DNA of 36,309 nt, from NCBI GenBank assembly GCA_903944165.1, contig CAJAQT010000036.1, forward strand, positions 1-36,309, in the 5' to 3' direction. The notes beneath the pieces are model-generated. The model did not search any database. It was given only the letters and a program-made list of their open reading frames with translations, and was not told the DNA's origin. Positions 26,122 through 34,053 of the stretch are shown piece by piece (position 1 is the first letter of the stretch; each line of letters opens with the position of its first letter). The position numbers and the translations under genes were made by a program. The DNA comes from an uncultured Methylococcaceae bacterium. Its GTDB lineage: Bacteria > Pseudomonadota > Gammaproteobacteria > Methylococcales > Methylomonadaceae.

Positions 26122-27672
26122 ATGGATGCGTTAGTTATTTTAATTCCTTTATTTCCTTTAGCTGCGGCATTAATTATTGCTAGCGGCATGATGCTGGGCT
26201 TACTTCGTGACAATGCACAAGAAGTCTTTACCGCAGAACTGACTACCTATTCACTGATGCTCTCCTCATTAATGGCGGGCTGCTTGTTTATTGCCGATCT
26301 TGCTGGCAAAAATCAGGGCACGTTTAGTACAGGCGAATGGCTTAATAGTGATACTTTAGCTATACATTTCAACTTTATAAGCTCAGGTTTGTCAGTGCGC
26401 TTAGCTGCGTTATTTTCGTTATTACTTAGTTTTATTAGTCATTTTTCTATACGTTATTTACTTCATAACCGTCACTTTCATCTCTATTTTTTTATCTTAA
26501 GCTTGTGTTCTTTTGCGGCATTAATTGGCATGTTATCTGGCAATGCGCTAGGTACCTTAATAGGATTAGAAATTGCTGGCGTAGGTAATTATTTTGTACT
26601 CAGCTATGTCTTTCAACGCCCCACCACTTCGCTTAATGCATTACATGCGTTCATTGCAGATCGCTTAGGTCATGCGGCGTTTATTGTTGGCATCAGCTTG
26701 ATTTTTGTTTGGCACAATACTCTTAATTGGGCTGACATAAATGCTCTTGCAAATGAGTTTACGGTGGGCGAAGCGACTGGAATAAGTTTATGTTTTACAT
26801 TAACTGCGTGTGCTAAATCAGCACAACTCCCATTCACCTTATCTGCCCTACGAACAATGGATGCCCCACTGCCAGCAAATACGCTTTTTTTTAGCGGATT
26901 TATGCTGCACTCTGGCGTTTTTCTTGTGTGTTTATTACAGCCTATTTTTTCTCGCTCACCTTTTGCTATGGCGATATTAGCCATTCTGGGCATGTGCACA
27001 ACTGTCTTTAGTTATTTAACAGGACAAACCCAAACCAATGCCAAAAGCATTTTGGCATTTTCTGCTACAGGACAATTAGGTTTAATGTTTATTGAATGCG
27101 GACTTGGTTTTTTTGAAGTAGCTAGTTGGCATTTAATGGCGCATGCGTTGGTACTCTGCATTATTTTACTAACACCTCAGCACTTGCAATCTTTAGTTTC
27201 AGCACCTAAACGCCCCACCACGTTGCCCTTTGGTTTATATACAGCTGCGCTTCATTACTGCTGGTTAAACCAAATCATTGATTGGGCCTTTATTAAGCCT
27301 ATTCGTGGCTTAGCCGTGGACTTAAGTTATTTTGATGACCATATTATCGATCGAATGATGGGGGTTCCTAAACTAAGCTTCCCCACCTTATCGTCCTTAG
27401 CGCACAATGAAATTCCCCCGTTAACTACAGTTAACACAGCCAAGCCTTCCCATATTTTAATAACAGGCAGTGGTGTAGCGGGACAACTTACTGAGCTGGC
27501 TGCCACAAGTGTACATTGGTTTGAAAAGCGTTTTGTTGCAGATTCTCTTAATCGTCAAGCAGTGCGTTTAAGTCGCCAATTGGGGCATACTGCTAATCGT
27601 TGTGAACAAATTATTCTTAGACCTCGCTACCTTATTTTATTTGTTTGCATCACTTTTTTAGTTGCCTTTTAA
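26122..27672 (+). CDS. NuoL-like (complex I antiporter-like) membrane subunit, shortened
   Basis: This 516-residue multi-spanning protein resembles NuoL/ND5. E150 in GLEIAGVGNYFVLSY matches the TM5 glutamate. K232 in ACAKSAQLPFTLSALRTMDAP matches the TM7 lysine, and K308 in AKSILAFSATGQLGLM matches the TM10 region. However, the NuoL TM8 histidine (H-A-A-T-M) is replaced by F in TLFFSGFMLHSGVFLV. The segment after HLMAHAL lacks the usual lysine (FFKALLFL). The protein is about 100 residues shorter than NuoL, ending after a WAFIKPIRGLAVDLSYFDD tail, so TM12 with its key lysine and the long lateral helix appear to be missing. It starts a three-gene cluster (21 bases to the next gene). There is no clear Shine-Dalgarno site before the ATG. 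Confidence 0.85.
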   Translation: MDALVILIPLFPLAAALIIASGMMLGLLRDNAQEVFTAELTTYSLMLSSLMAGCLFIADLAGKNQGTFSTGEWLNSDTLAIHFNFISSGLSVRLAALFSLLLSFISHFSIRYLLHNRHFHLYFFILSLCSFAALIGMLSGNALGTLIGLEIAGVGNYFVLSYVFQRPTTSLNALHAFIADRLGHAAFIVGISLIFVWHNTLNWADINALANEFTVGEATGISLCFTLTACAKSAQLPFTLSALRTMDAPLPANTLFFSGFMLHSGVFLVCLLQPIFSRSPFAMAILAILGMCTTVFSYLTGQTQTNAKSILAFSATGQLGLMFIECGLGFFEVASWHLMAHALVLCIILLTPQHLQSLVSAPKRPTTLPFGLYTAALHYCWLNQIIDWAFIKPIRGLAVDLSYFDDHIIDRMMGVPKLSFPTLSSLAHNEIPPLTTVNTAKPSHILITGSGVAGQLTELAATSVHWFEKRFVADSLNRQAVRLSRQLGHTANRCEQIILRPRYLILFVCITFLVAF

Positions 27673-27693
27673 TTACTTACGCTTATAACCTGC

Positions 27694-29250
27694 ATGGCTA
27701 CTCCTTGGTCATTTTTACTATTCCTACCTTTCACCAGTGCTCTCGTACTTATCCCTATAGTTACGTTTATCTGCGTAATATTGAGTACCACCGTTGCGCT
27801 AAAAAGACATATCGCATACCTTGGCAGTAGCGCTACCTTACTTGTAAGCATGTATCTTGTAATGGTTTTCGAGCCACAGCCAACGGGCTTTCATTTTCTT
27901 GAACACGCGTACTTTGCAGGCATACACTATTGCGTTGGAATCGATGGTCTAAATATTTTATTTATTCCCTTAACCGCATTATTAAGCTGCTTATTATTGC
28001 TTTATGATTCTCTAGCTAGGCCGACTCATTACCCTCATTTCATTGCCTGTGTTTTAGGCTATGAAACGATCTTAATGGGCGCCTTCACTGCGCTTAATTT
28101 ATTGCAATTTTGGTTTTGGACTGCCTTAGAATTAGTCCCTCTGTTATTGTTATCGCTGCACACTGGCACCGGACAAAATCGGCGTTGGGTCTTATCGTTA
28201 TTACTGCAATATTGGGGTAGTGGTCTATTAATGACTTTAGCGGGCTTTTTATTTCTTGCCTTTGGCTTGGTGGGTTCGGATCATGAACTAACGTTTGATT
28301 GGCAAACACTCAAAGAAAATAATGCGTATTTGCACGATGAAACGTTAATTTTTATCTTACTTTTTTTTGGGTTCTCAATTCGCATGCCATTATTCCCCTT
28401 TCATGGCTGGCTACCTGTGTTATCAGAACAAGGTACCGTCGCCAGCACTGGGATTTTTTTAATAGGCATAAAACTTGGCGTGTACGCTGTTCTTCGATTC
28501 ATCTTGCCGTTACTTCCAGGCGTTGCTGAAAATTGGGCTTACTTTGTTATCAGTTTAGGTATTATTAGCCTTTTTTATGGCGCATTACTCGCGCTTATAC
28601 AAATCAATGTTCGCCGTTTAATCGCTTTTGCAGCGCTTAGCCACTCGGGCATGTTAATTGTGGGGATATTTTCTTTCAATGAGTTTAGCCTTACAGGCAG
28701 CTTATTTCTCAGCGTGTTTTATGGACTTGCTTCAGCAGGATTACTCATCGCCATTGGGTTGATTTATCAACGCACTCAAACCAGCTTTCTCCCTCGCTTA
28801 GGTGGACTTTTTGACACCAATAGTGCGCTTGGAGTGTTATTTTTTATTGCCGCATTTAGTACATTAATCATTCCAGGCACACCAAGTTATGAGGCGGCTT
28901 ATTTACTTATTTCAGGCATTATTGATGAATATGGCTGGACTATCGCACTACTTTTGCTACTGGGCAATCTCTTCACTACTGCTGTTTTATTACGCGCCTT
29001 TCAGCAACTTTTTATTGCTACGCCTAGACGCTTTACAGCATCTAACAAACACATTAATCACTGCGCTGCACACACGCATAAAAAATCTATTATTGCTGCA
29101 ATAATTTGCGTAGTACTGTTAACGTCAGGCTACTACAACAAACCGTGGCTTAACTTACTTAATCATGATATTTCTGCCCTATTCCGTAGCTTCCCCATCC
29201 ATAGCTCTGGGCATTCACCGCCACTTCCAGCGATTAAAGCATCTCAGTAA
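27694..29250 (+). CDS. NuoM-like (complex I antiporter-like) membrane subunit, diverged
   Basis: This 518-residue protein of about 14 helices resembles NuoM/ND4. GVDGLNILFIPLTALLSCLL matches the typical start of TM3. Key positions are altered. The TM5 region reads FWFWTALELVPLLLL with E146, offset from the usual WEMMLVP. The TM7 lysine is R230 in SIRMPLFPFHGWLP. The TM8 lysine is kept as K260 in GIKLGVYAVLRF. The TM12 glutamate motif reads PGTPSYEAAYLLIS rather than GTGNFVGEF. LIQINVRRLIAFAALSHSGML is a good match to the TM10 segment. It starts 21 bases after the NuoL-like gene, so the two are co-transcribed. Substitution of lysine by arginine in the proton path makes ordinary pumping uncertain. 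Confidence 0.85.
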   Translation: MATPWSFLLFLPFTSALVLIPIVTFICVILSTTVALKRHIAYLGSSATLLVSMYLVMVFEPQPTGFHFLEHAYFAGIHYCVGIDGLNILFIPLTALLSCLLLLYDSLARPTHYPHFIACVLGYETILMGAFTALNLLQFWFWTALELVPLLLLSLHTGTGQNRRWVLSLLLQYWGSGLLMTLAGFLFLAFGLVGSDHELTFDWQTLKENNAYLHDETLIFILLFFGFSIRMPLFPFHGWLPVLSEQGTVASTGIFLIGIKLGVYAVLRFILPLLPGVAENWAYFVISLGIISLFYGALLALIQINVRRLIAFAALSHSGMLIVGIFSFNEFSLTGSLFLSVFYGLASAGLLIAIGLIYQRTQTSFLPRLGGLFDTNSALGVLFFIAAFSTLIIPGTPSYEAAYLLISGIIDEYGWTIALLLLLGNLFTTAVLLRAFQQLFIATPRRFTASNKHINHCAAHTHKKSIIAAIICVVLLTSGYYNKPWLNLLNHDISALFRSFPIHSSGHSPPLPAIKASQ

Positions 29251-29448
29251 CACAGCTAAACTGAGTGTAGACACGTTAACAACGCACTTCTTGCTGTAAA
29301 ACTAGCATCAATATTTTAGTAGCCCTCCTTAACCCTTTATTCCTTTGGATGCACTTTTTAAAAGTAGTGGAGATAAATACTTACAACAACCTTACTGCGC
29401 AAGCTCAGTTATAATTAGGTCATCGTCGGCTATTTTTTTATTCTCCCT

Positions 29449-30969
29449 ATGAACTTATTAAGTCTTATTATTGCCACCCCTGCTTGTGGAGCATTAGTTA
29501 TAGGGTGCTTATCATCTGCCACGCTTGCAAAAAAAATCAGCATCGCAGTCATGGGAATTGAATTATTGCTCTGCTGCTTAAGCATTTTCTTTTTTGATCG
29601 CAACGCAACATCCTTTCAGTTTCAAGAAAAATATACATGGATAGCACCACTTCATATTGATTATTCTGTTGGTGTAGATGGTTTATCGTTGTTATTTTTA
29701 TTCATGACCGCCTTGCTTACTGGACTGGCATTATTAACCTCTTGGCACAACCACAGTATTAAGCCCTTAGAAATCAGCTTAGTGTTACTCGCTGAAAGTA
29801 CGGTTATGGGAAGTTTAACCGCCTTAGATATGATGCTATTTTTTTCGTTTTGGCAACTGACAGCGCCTCCCATTTATTTTTTAATTAGCTTATCTGGTAT
29901 CGGCCCACAGCGCCGCAATGCTGCAAATAAATATTTTATTTATATGTTATTTTCTAGCATACCCTTATTTATAGCGATCATGCTATTAGCCGTTCATCAC
30001 ACCACGCTGTTGCTTGGAAATACCCTTGACACCCTTAGCTTTGATTTTCAGATATTGATTGATACACCCCTCTCAGACTCATTACAAAACAGTATTTTTT
30101 TGTTATTTCTACTAGGTTTTGCTTTTAAAATCCCCTTAGTTCCGTGTCATACATGGCTACCCACAGTAGCGATGGAAGCCCCTGCTCATATCACTGCACT
30201 TATCTTAGGTTTACCTACAGGCATTTATGGATTAATGCGTTTTGCCATGCCACTAGCACCCTCAGCAGCTGTTCAATACAACTGGGTATTAGGTATTTTA
30301 GGTGCGATCACCTTGATTTATGCCGCCTTAATAGCCTTACAACAAAGTAATTTAAGACGCTTATTGGCTTACACTTATATCAGTCAAGCGGGGTTGATTA
30401 TTATTGGCATTGCATCGCTAACAATACAAGGTTTACAAGGAGCACAATTTCATCTTATAAATTTAACCCTGATTAGTGGCTCACTGATGCTGCTTTCTGG
30501 CATCCTACAACAACATTTAGGTAGCACCGAACGCCTTCATCTGGGCGGTTTAGCTAAGACTATGCCTTACTTTACTGGCATAGTTGTGGTGTTTATTTTG
30601 GCCAGCATTGGCATTCCTGGTACCAGTGGTTTTCCAGCAGAATTATTATTAATTTTAGGCGCATTGATAGCCCATCCAAGTTTAGGTATCACCGCTTTAG
30701 TTGGCTGCGTTATTAACACCAGTAATATGTTGTTATTTTTTCGTAATGCGTTTCTGGGCAAGGTGAATAAATCGCCGTTAACGCATCATTTTGATCTTCA
30801 CAAACAGCAACTGAGATGGCTATTTGTCCCCGCATTATTGCTTATTTTGATAGGTGTATTTCCCAATTCAATACTTAAATTAAATAAAATTACCACGCAA
30901 AATTGGTTATCCCGCTTGCTAGAACTCCCCAATTGGAACGAGCATAATGCCTCGTTGAGCCAGTGGTAA
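29449..30969 (+). CDS. NuoM-like (complex I antiporter-like) membrane subunit
   Basis: This 506-residue protein of about 14 helices resembles NuoM/ND4 more closely than its neighbour does. SVGVDGLSLLFLFMTALLTGL is typical. K227 in FKIPLVPCHTWLPTVAMEAPA matches the TM7 lysine, and E398 in PGTSGFPAELLLILGAL matches the TM12 glutamate. NLRRLLAYTYISQAGLIIIGI matches TM10. Two expected charges are missing: the TM5 glutamate is Q136 in FWQLTAPPIYFL, and the TM8 lysine is lost in LILGLPTGIYGLMRF. It lies 198 bases after the preceding NuoM-like gene, a gap without a gene, and ends at a strong bidirectional terminator. Other complex I genes are not in this window; the partner module is unknown. Confidence 0.87.
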   Translation: MNLLSLIIATPACGALVIGCLSSATLAKKISIAVMGIELLLCCLSIFFFDRNATSFQFQEKYTWIAPLHIDYSVGVDGLSLLFLFMTALLTGLALLTSWHNHSIKPLEISLVLLAESTVMGSLTALDMMLFFSFWQLTAPPIYFLISLSGIGPQRRNAANKYFIYMLFSSIPLFIAIMLLAVHHTTLLLGNTLDTLSFDFQILIDTPLSDSLQNSIFLLFLLGFAFKIPLVPCHTWLPTVAMEAPAHITALILGLPTGIYGLMRFAMPLAPSAAVQYNWVLGILGAITLIYAALIALQQSNLRRLLAYTYISQAGLIIIGIASLTIQGLQGAQFHLINLTLISGSLMLLSGILQQHLGSTERLHLGGLAKTMPYFTGIVVVFILASIGIPGTSGFPAELLLILGALIAHPSLGITALVGCVINTSNMLLFFRNAFLGKVNKSPLTHHFDLHKQQLRWLFVPALLLILIGVFPNSILKLNKITTQNWLSRLLELPNWNEHNASLSQW

Positions 30970-30983
30970 ACCATGTGCCACAC

Positions 30984-31020
30984 ATAAAAAAAGGGCACGC
31001 ATTGCTGCGTAGCCCTTTAT
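30984..31020. terminator. Bidirectional rho-independent terminator between the NuoM-like gene and the RTX gene
   Basis: AAAGGGC-ACGCA (30990-31001) pairs with TGCGT-GCCCTTT (31006-31018, one bulged A at 31011) around a 4-base loop. Seven A on the left give a good U-tract for the minus-strand RTX gene. TTTATT on the right serves the plus-strand operon. Confidence 0.9.
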
Positions 31021-31082
31021 TATGCACAGACCAAATAATGAATGCTTTTTACCTTAGAGGCATCATTACTGCTTAGTATTTA

Positions 31083-33746
31083 TCACCATAAAAAATCATC
31101 TGCAACAAAGTCTGTAACACTGACGCCAATAAATCGGAGTGAATCCACATCTGATAACGTTAGCACGGTATCTTGACCAACATTTTGCAAATTCTGTTGA
31201 ATACGCGTAAAACTCATCTCTGCAAAAGGGCTGTTAATAAACTTAACCACATCTTCTAATCCCTGTCCTGCCGCAAAATCAGTAATAATTAGTTCACCAC
31301 TATTGGATCTTACGTCAAAAATATCAGCACCTAAACCGCCAGTGAGTTGATCGCCACCACTTGTGCCATCTAGTTCATCGTCACCCGCACCACCAATTAA
31401 GGTATCAACATAAACATCACCTGCTAAATAATCGTTACCCGAGCCACCAGTAAGATTAAAACGCTCAACATTATCAAAATTTACTGAATGCCCTTCTAAA
31501 TCTGAATAATCATCGTAGTAAGGGTTCACCGAAATTGTTGTCGTGGATGTTGACCAATCAAATTGTCCAAGATCAATGCCCGCACCTGCATCGACATAAT
31601 CTTGCCCACCTGTGCCAACATTGATTTCATCATCACCATCACCCGTTCTTATAACGTCATCATACGCATAGCTTCCTGCAGAAATTTGATCATTACCCGC
31701 ACCCGTAGAAAGACTTAATCGCTCGATATTTTTTACCACAGCAGAAATTTTACCTTCAGAGATACCATCAGAAACAATGTTAGTATTCAGCGTACTAGAT
31801 AACTGAATATTTAATGAAGCTGGACTACCCAAATAATCAGCACTCCACACATCGATGCCCACACCGCCATCGATTACATCAATGTTAAATGCTTCTAAAT
31901 CGCTACGATAACCTCCACCTTCTAACGTATCATTACCCTCACCACCACTTAAACTGTCATTCCACGCATCGCCTGCCAAATGATCATTGCCTACCCCACC
32001 CTTTAAATTAAAGCGTTCCACATTATCAAAATTTACTGAACGCCCTTCTAAATCTGAATAATCATCGTAGTAAGGATTAACAACAATAGCTGTCGTTGAT
32101 GCCGACCAATCAAATTGTCCAACATCAAGTCCTGCGCCGCCATCAACATAATCCTGCCCACCCGTACCCACGTTAATAGCATCCTCGCCCTCATCAGCAC
32201 GAACAACATCGTCATACGCCAATGAATGAGTGGAGATGAGATCATTCCCAGTGCCTGACTGAAAATTTAAGCGCTCAATATTGCTAACTAACGCGCCTTT
32301 AATCCCTGCTAACACTTGATTTTTAGCAGTTGGACTAAGCTCAATGCTGATATTTGCGGTACTAGAATGGTAGTCTGCTTGCCAAACATCAACGCCATTG
32401 CCGCCATTGATAAGGTCTCCACCTGAAGCACCTTCCAAGGTATCATTCCCATCGCCACCAGTTAATGAATCTGCATAGACATCACCCGCCAAATGATCAT
32501 TACCACTGCCACCTTTAAGAGAAAAACGCTCAACATTATCAAAATTAACGTATCGTCCTTCACCATCTGCAAAATCATCGTAATAAGGATTGACGGTAAT
32601 ATCAGTTTGCGACGCTGACCAAGTAAAGCTACCTATATCCACACCTTCCCCGCCATTGACATAATCTCTCCCACCATTGCCAATATTGATTGAATCATTG
32701 CCGCCATTGCTATACACCGTGTCACTGTAACTAAAACTGCCTACGGATATTAAATCAGCTCCTGAACCTGAAGAAAAATCCAGCTGCTCAATGTTGCGGG
32801 TGACTGCGCCCGTTAAACCACTGGACACTTCATTTGCATCAACCAGCGCTGATAATTTGATAATAATAGCTTTAGTCGCTGTACTATAATCAGCTTTCCA
32901 AACATCAATACCCTCACCACCATCAATACTATCATTACCACGCGAACCATCTAAGGTATCTCGACCTGCACCACCAAGCAAACTATCATTAAGGACATCA
33001 CCTGCAAGATAATCATTACCTGCACCGCCCGTCACCTGAAATCGTTCAATATTGTCAAAATTAACATAGCGACCTTGACCATCCGAAAAATCATCATAAT
33101 AAGGATTGACCGTAATACTTCCTAATGAGAAAGACCAATCAAAAATCCCTAAATCTGAACCATCGCCACCATTAACATAATCACTTCCTCCAATCCCTAC
33201 ATTAATACTGTCATTGCCGCCATTAGTCGTAATAACATCATTGGCCAAATTATTGCCGACCGAAACGGTGTCACTACCACTGCCTGTAGTGACATTAAGT
33301 GCCTCAATATTTTTTAACGTAGGCACGGCTAAATTTCCTAAACTTATACTCGCATTTCCCGTTTTCAAAATGATACTTATTGAACTCGTTAATGTTGACC
33401 AATTGGCTTTCCACGTATCGACACCGTTACCACCATCGACACTGTCGGCACCACCATTACTGGCTAAAGTATCCCACCCATTGCCTCCGATTAAGGTATC
33501 GTCCAAATTACCACCTGATAAATAATCCTCACCATTACCGCCTAAAATATTCCAACGTTCAAAATTGTAAAAAGTAAGGCTATTTAAACGACCATCTGAA
33601 TATTTATTATCACCAGAATAACTAATATTACGGGTAAGTGTATGGTAATCAATAACTAATAAATCAATACCCGTTAAACCATCAATAATCATAGTGCCTA
33701 ATTGCGCTTCAATTATGTCGTTTTTTTCTGTAGGTTGAGTTGCCAT
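31083..33746 (-). CDS. RTX / haemolysin-type calcium-binding repeat protein, probable type I secretion substrate
   Basis: This is an 887-residue acidic protein rich in GGxGxDxL nonapeptides, such as GGNGEDYLSGG, GGAGNDYLAGD and GGDGNDTLEGA, which bind Ca2+ in a parallel beta-roll. Four tandem modules each contain WSxSxTxITVNPYYDDFSD; NPYYDD begins at 214, 386, 557 and 741. The last 100 residues resemble serralysin-type C-termini: ADIFDVRSNSGELIITDF, then an end DDFLW, the usual type I secretion signal form. There is no N-terminal signal peptide. I preferred MATQPTEKND (ATG at 33744-33746, GGAG 8 bases upstream) to an in-frame ATG 7 codons earlier. No ABC transporter or HlyD gene for type I secretion lies beside it, and I see no catalytic domain, so it may be structural, an S-layer-like coat or an adhesin. 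Confidence 0.88.
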   Translation of the reverse strand: MATQPTEKNDIIEAQLGTMIIDGLTGIDLLVIDYHTLTRNISYSGDNKYSDGRLNSLTFYNFERWNILGGNGEDYLSGGNLDDTLIGGNGWDTLASNGGADSVDGGNGVDTWKANWSTLTSSISIILKTGNASISLGNLAVPTLKNIEALNVTTGSGSDTVSVGNNLANDVITTNGGNDSINVGIGGSDYVNGGDGSDLGIFDWSFSLGSITVNPYYDDFSDGQGRYVNFDNIERFQVTGGAGNDYLAGDVLNDSLLGGAGRDTLDGSRGNDSIDGGEGIDVWKADYSTATKAIIIKLSALVDANEVSSGLTGAVTRNIEQLDFSSGSGADLISVGSFSYSDTVYSNGGNDSINIGNGGRDYVNGGEGVDIGSFTWSASQTDITVNPYYDDFADGEGRYVNFDNVERFSLKGGSGNDHLAGDVYADSLTGGDGNDTLEGASGGDLINGGNGVDVWQADYHSSTANISIELSPTAKNQVLAGIKGALVSNIERLNFQSGTGNDLISTHSLAYDDVVRADEGEDAINVGTGGQDYVDGGAGLDVGQFDWSASTTAIVVNPYYDDYSDLEGRSVNFDNVERFNLKGGVGNDHLAGDAWNDSLSGGEGNDTLEGGGYRSDLEAFNIDVIDGGVGIDVWSADYLGSPASLNIQLSSTLNTNIVSDGISEGKISAVVKNIERLSLSTGAGNDQISAGSYAYDDVIRTGDGDDEINVGTGGQDYVDAGAGIDLGQFDWSTSTTTISVNPYYDDYSDLEGHSVNFDNVERFNLTGGSGNDYLAGDVYVDTLIGGAGDDELDGTSGGDQLTGGLGADIFDVRSNSGELIITDFAAGQGLEDVVKFINSPFAEMSFTRIQQNLQNVGQDTVLTLSDVDSLRFIGVSVTDFVADDFLW
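31381..33580 (-). repeat. Four tandem modules of about 171-184 codons within the RTX gene
   Basis: The NPYYDD-encoding segments recur near 33107, 32591, 32078 and 31526. The period is therefore about 516, 513 and 552 bases. The two C-terminal-most copies are nearly identical at DNA level over the stretches near 31460-31530 and 32010-32080. This suggests recent duplication or gene conversion. Confidence 0.8.
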
Positions 33747-33994
33747 CTGTATTTCTCCAATAACCAATTAATGAATCAATGTATTTATCTAATACATACC
33801 TGCGTTAAACTTTTCACGACTAAAATATCTTTTTGCCACGCCCAGTTAACAATAAAATTACATCATAATTTAACCTTATTTTTTATCATACTTATTTCTT
33901 ATACTAAATATAATCACCCTAACCAAACCAATCAAAACATTGATTTTAAAAGCCTTTAACAGAAAAAACTGGAAATTTAATACCTAAAAATCTA

Positions 33995-34038
33995 TAGGTG
34001 CAGATAAATCGGCATGGTGCAAATCTCTATCGCACCTA
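33995..34038 (-). terminator. Possible terminator hairpin after the beta-propeller gene
   Basis: TAGGTGC (33995-34001) and GCACCTA (34032-34038) are perfect inverted repeats. A third related segment (GGTGC at 34016-34020) can pair with the second arm instead. On the minus strand the distal arm is followed by TAGATTTTTAGG. The stem is short and the loop long, so this is tentative. Confidence 0.4.
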
Positions 34039-34053
34039 CAGAATGCACGTGCT

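Noticed and set aside
26122-29250. DabAB-type inorganic-carbon transporter
   Set aside because: A NuoL-like subunit is present but no DUF2309 (DabA) gene follows, and the neighbours are NuoM-like.
31083-33746. Regular repeats as a CRISPR array
   Set aside because: The period of about 510-550 bases, uninterrupted open frame and GGxGxD coding pattern show that these are protein repeats.
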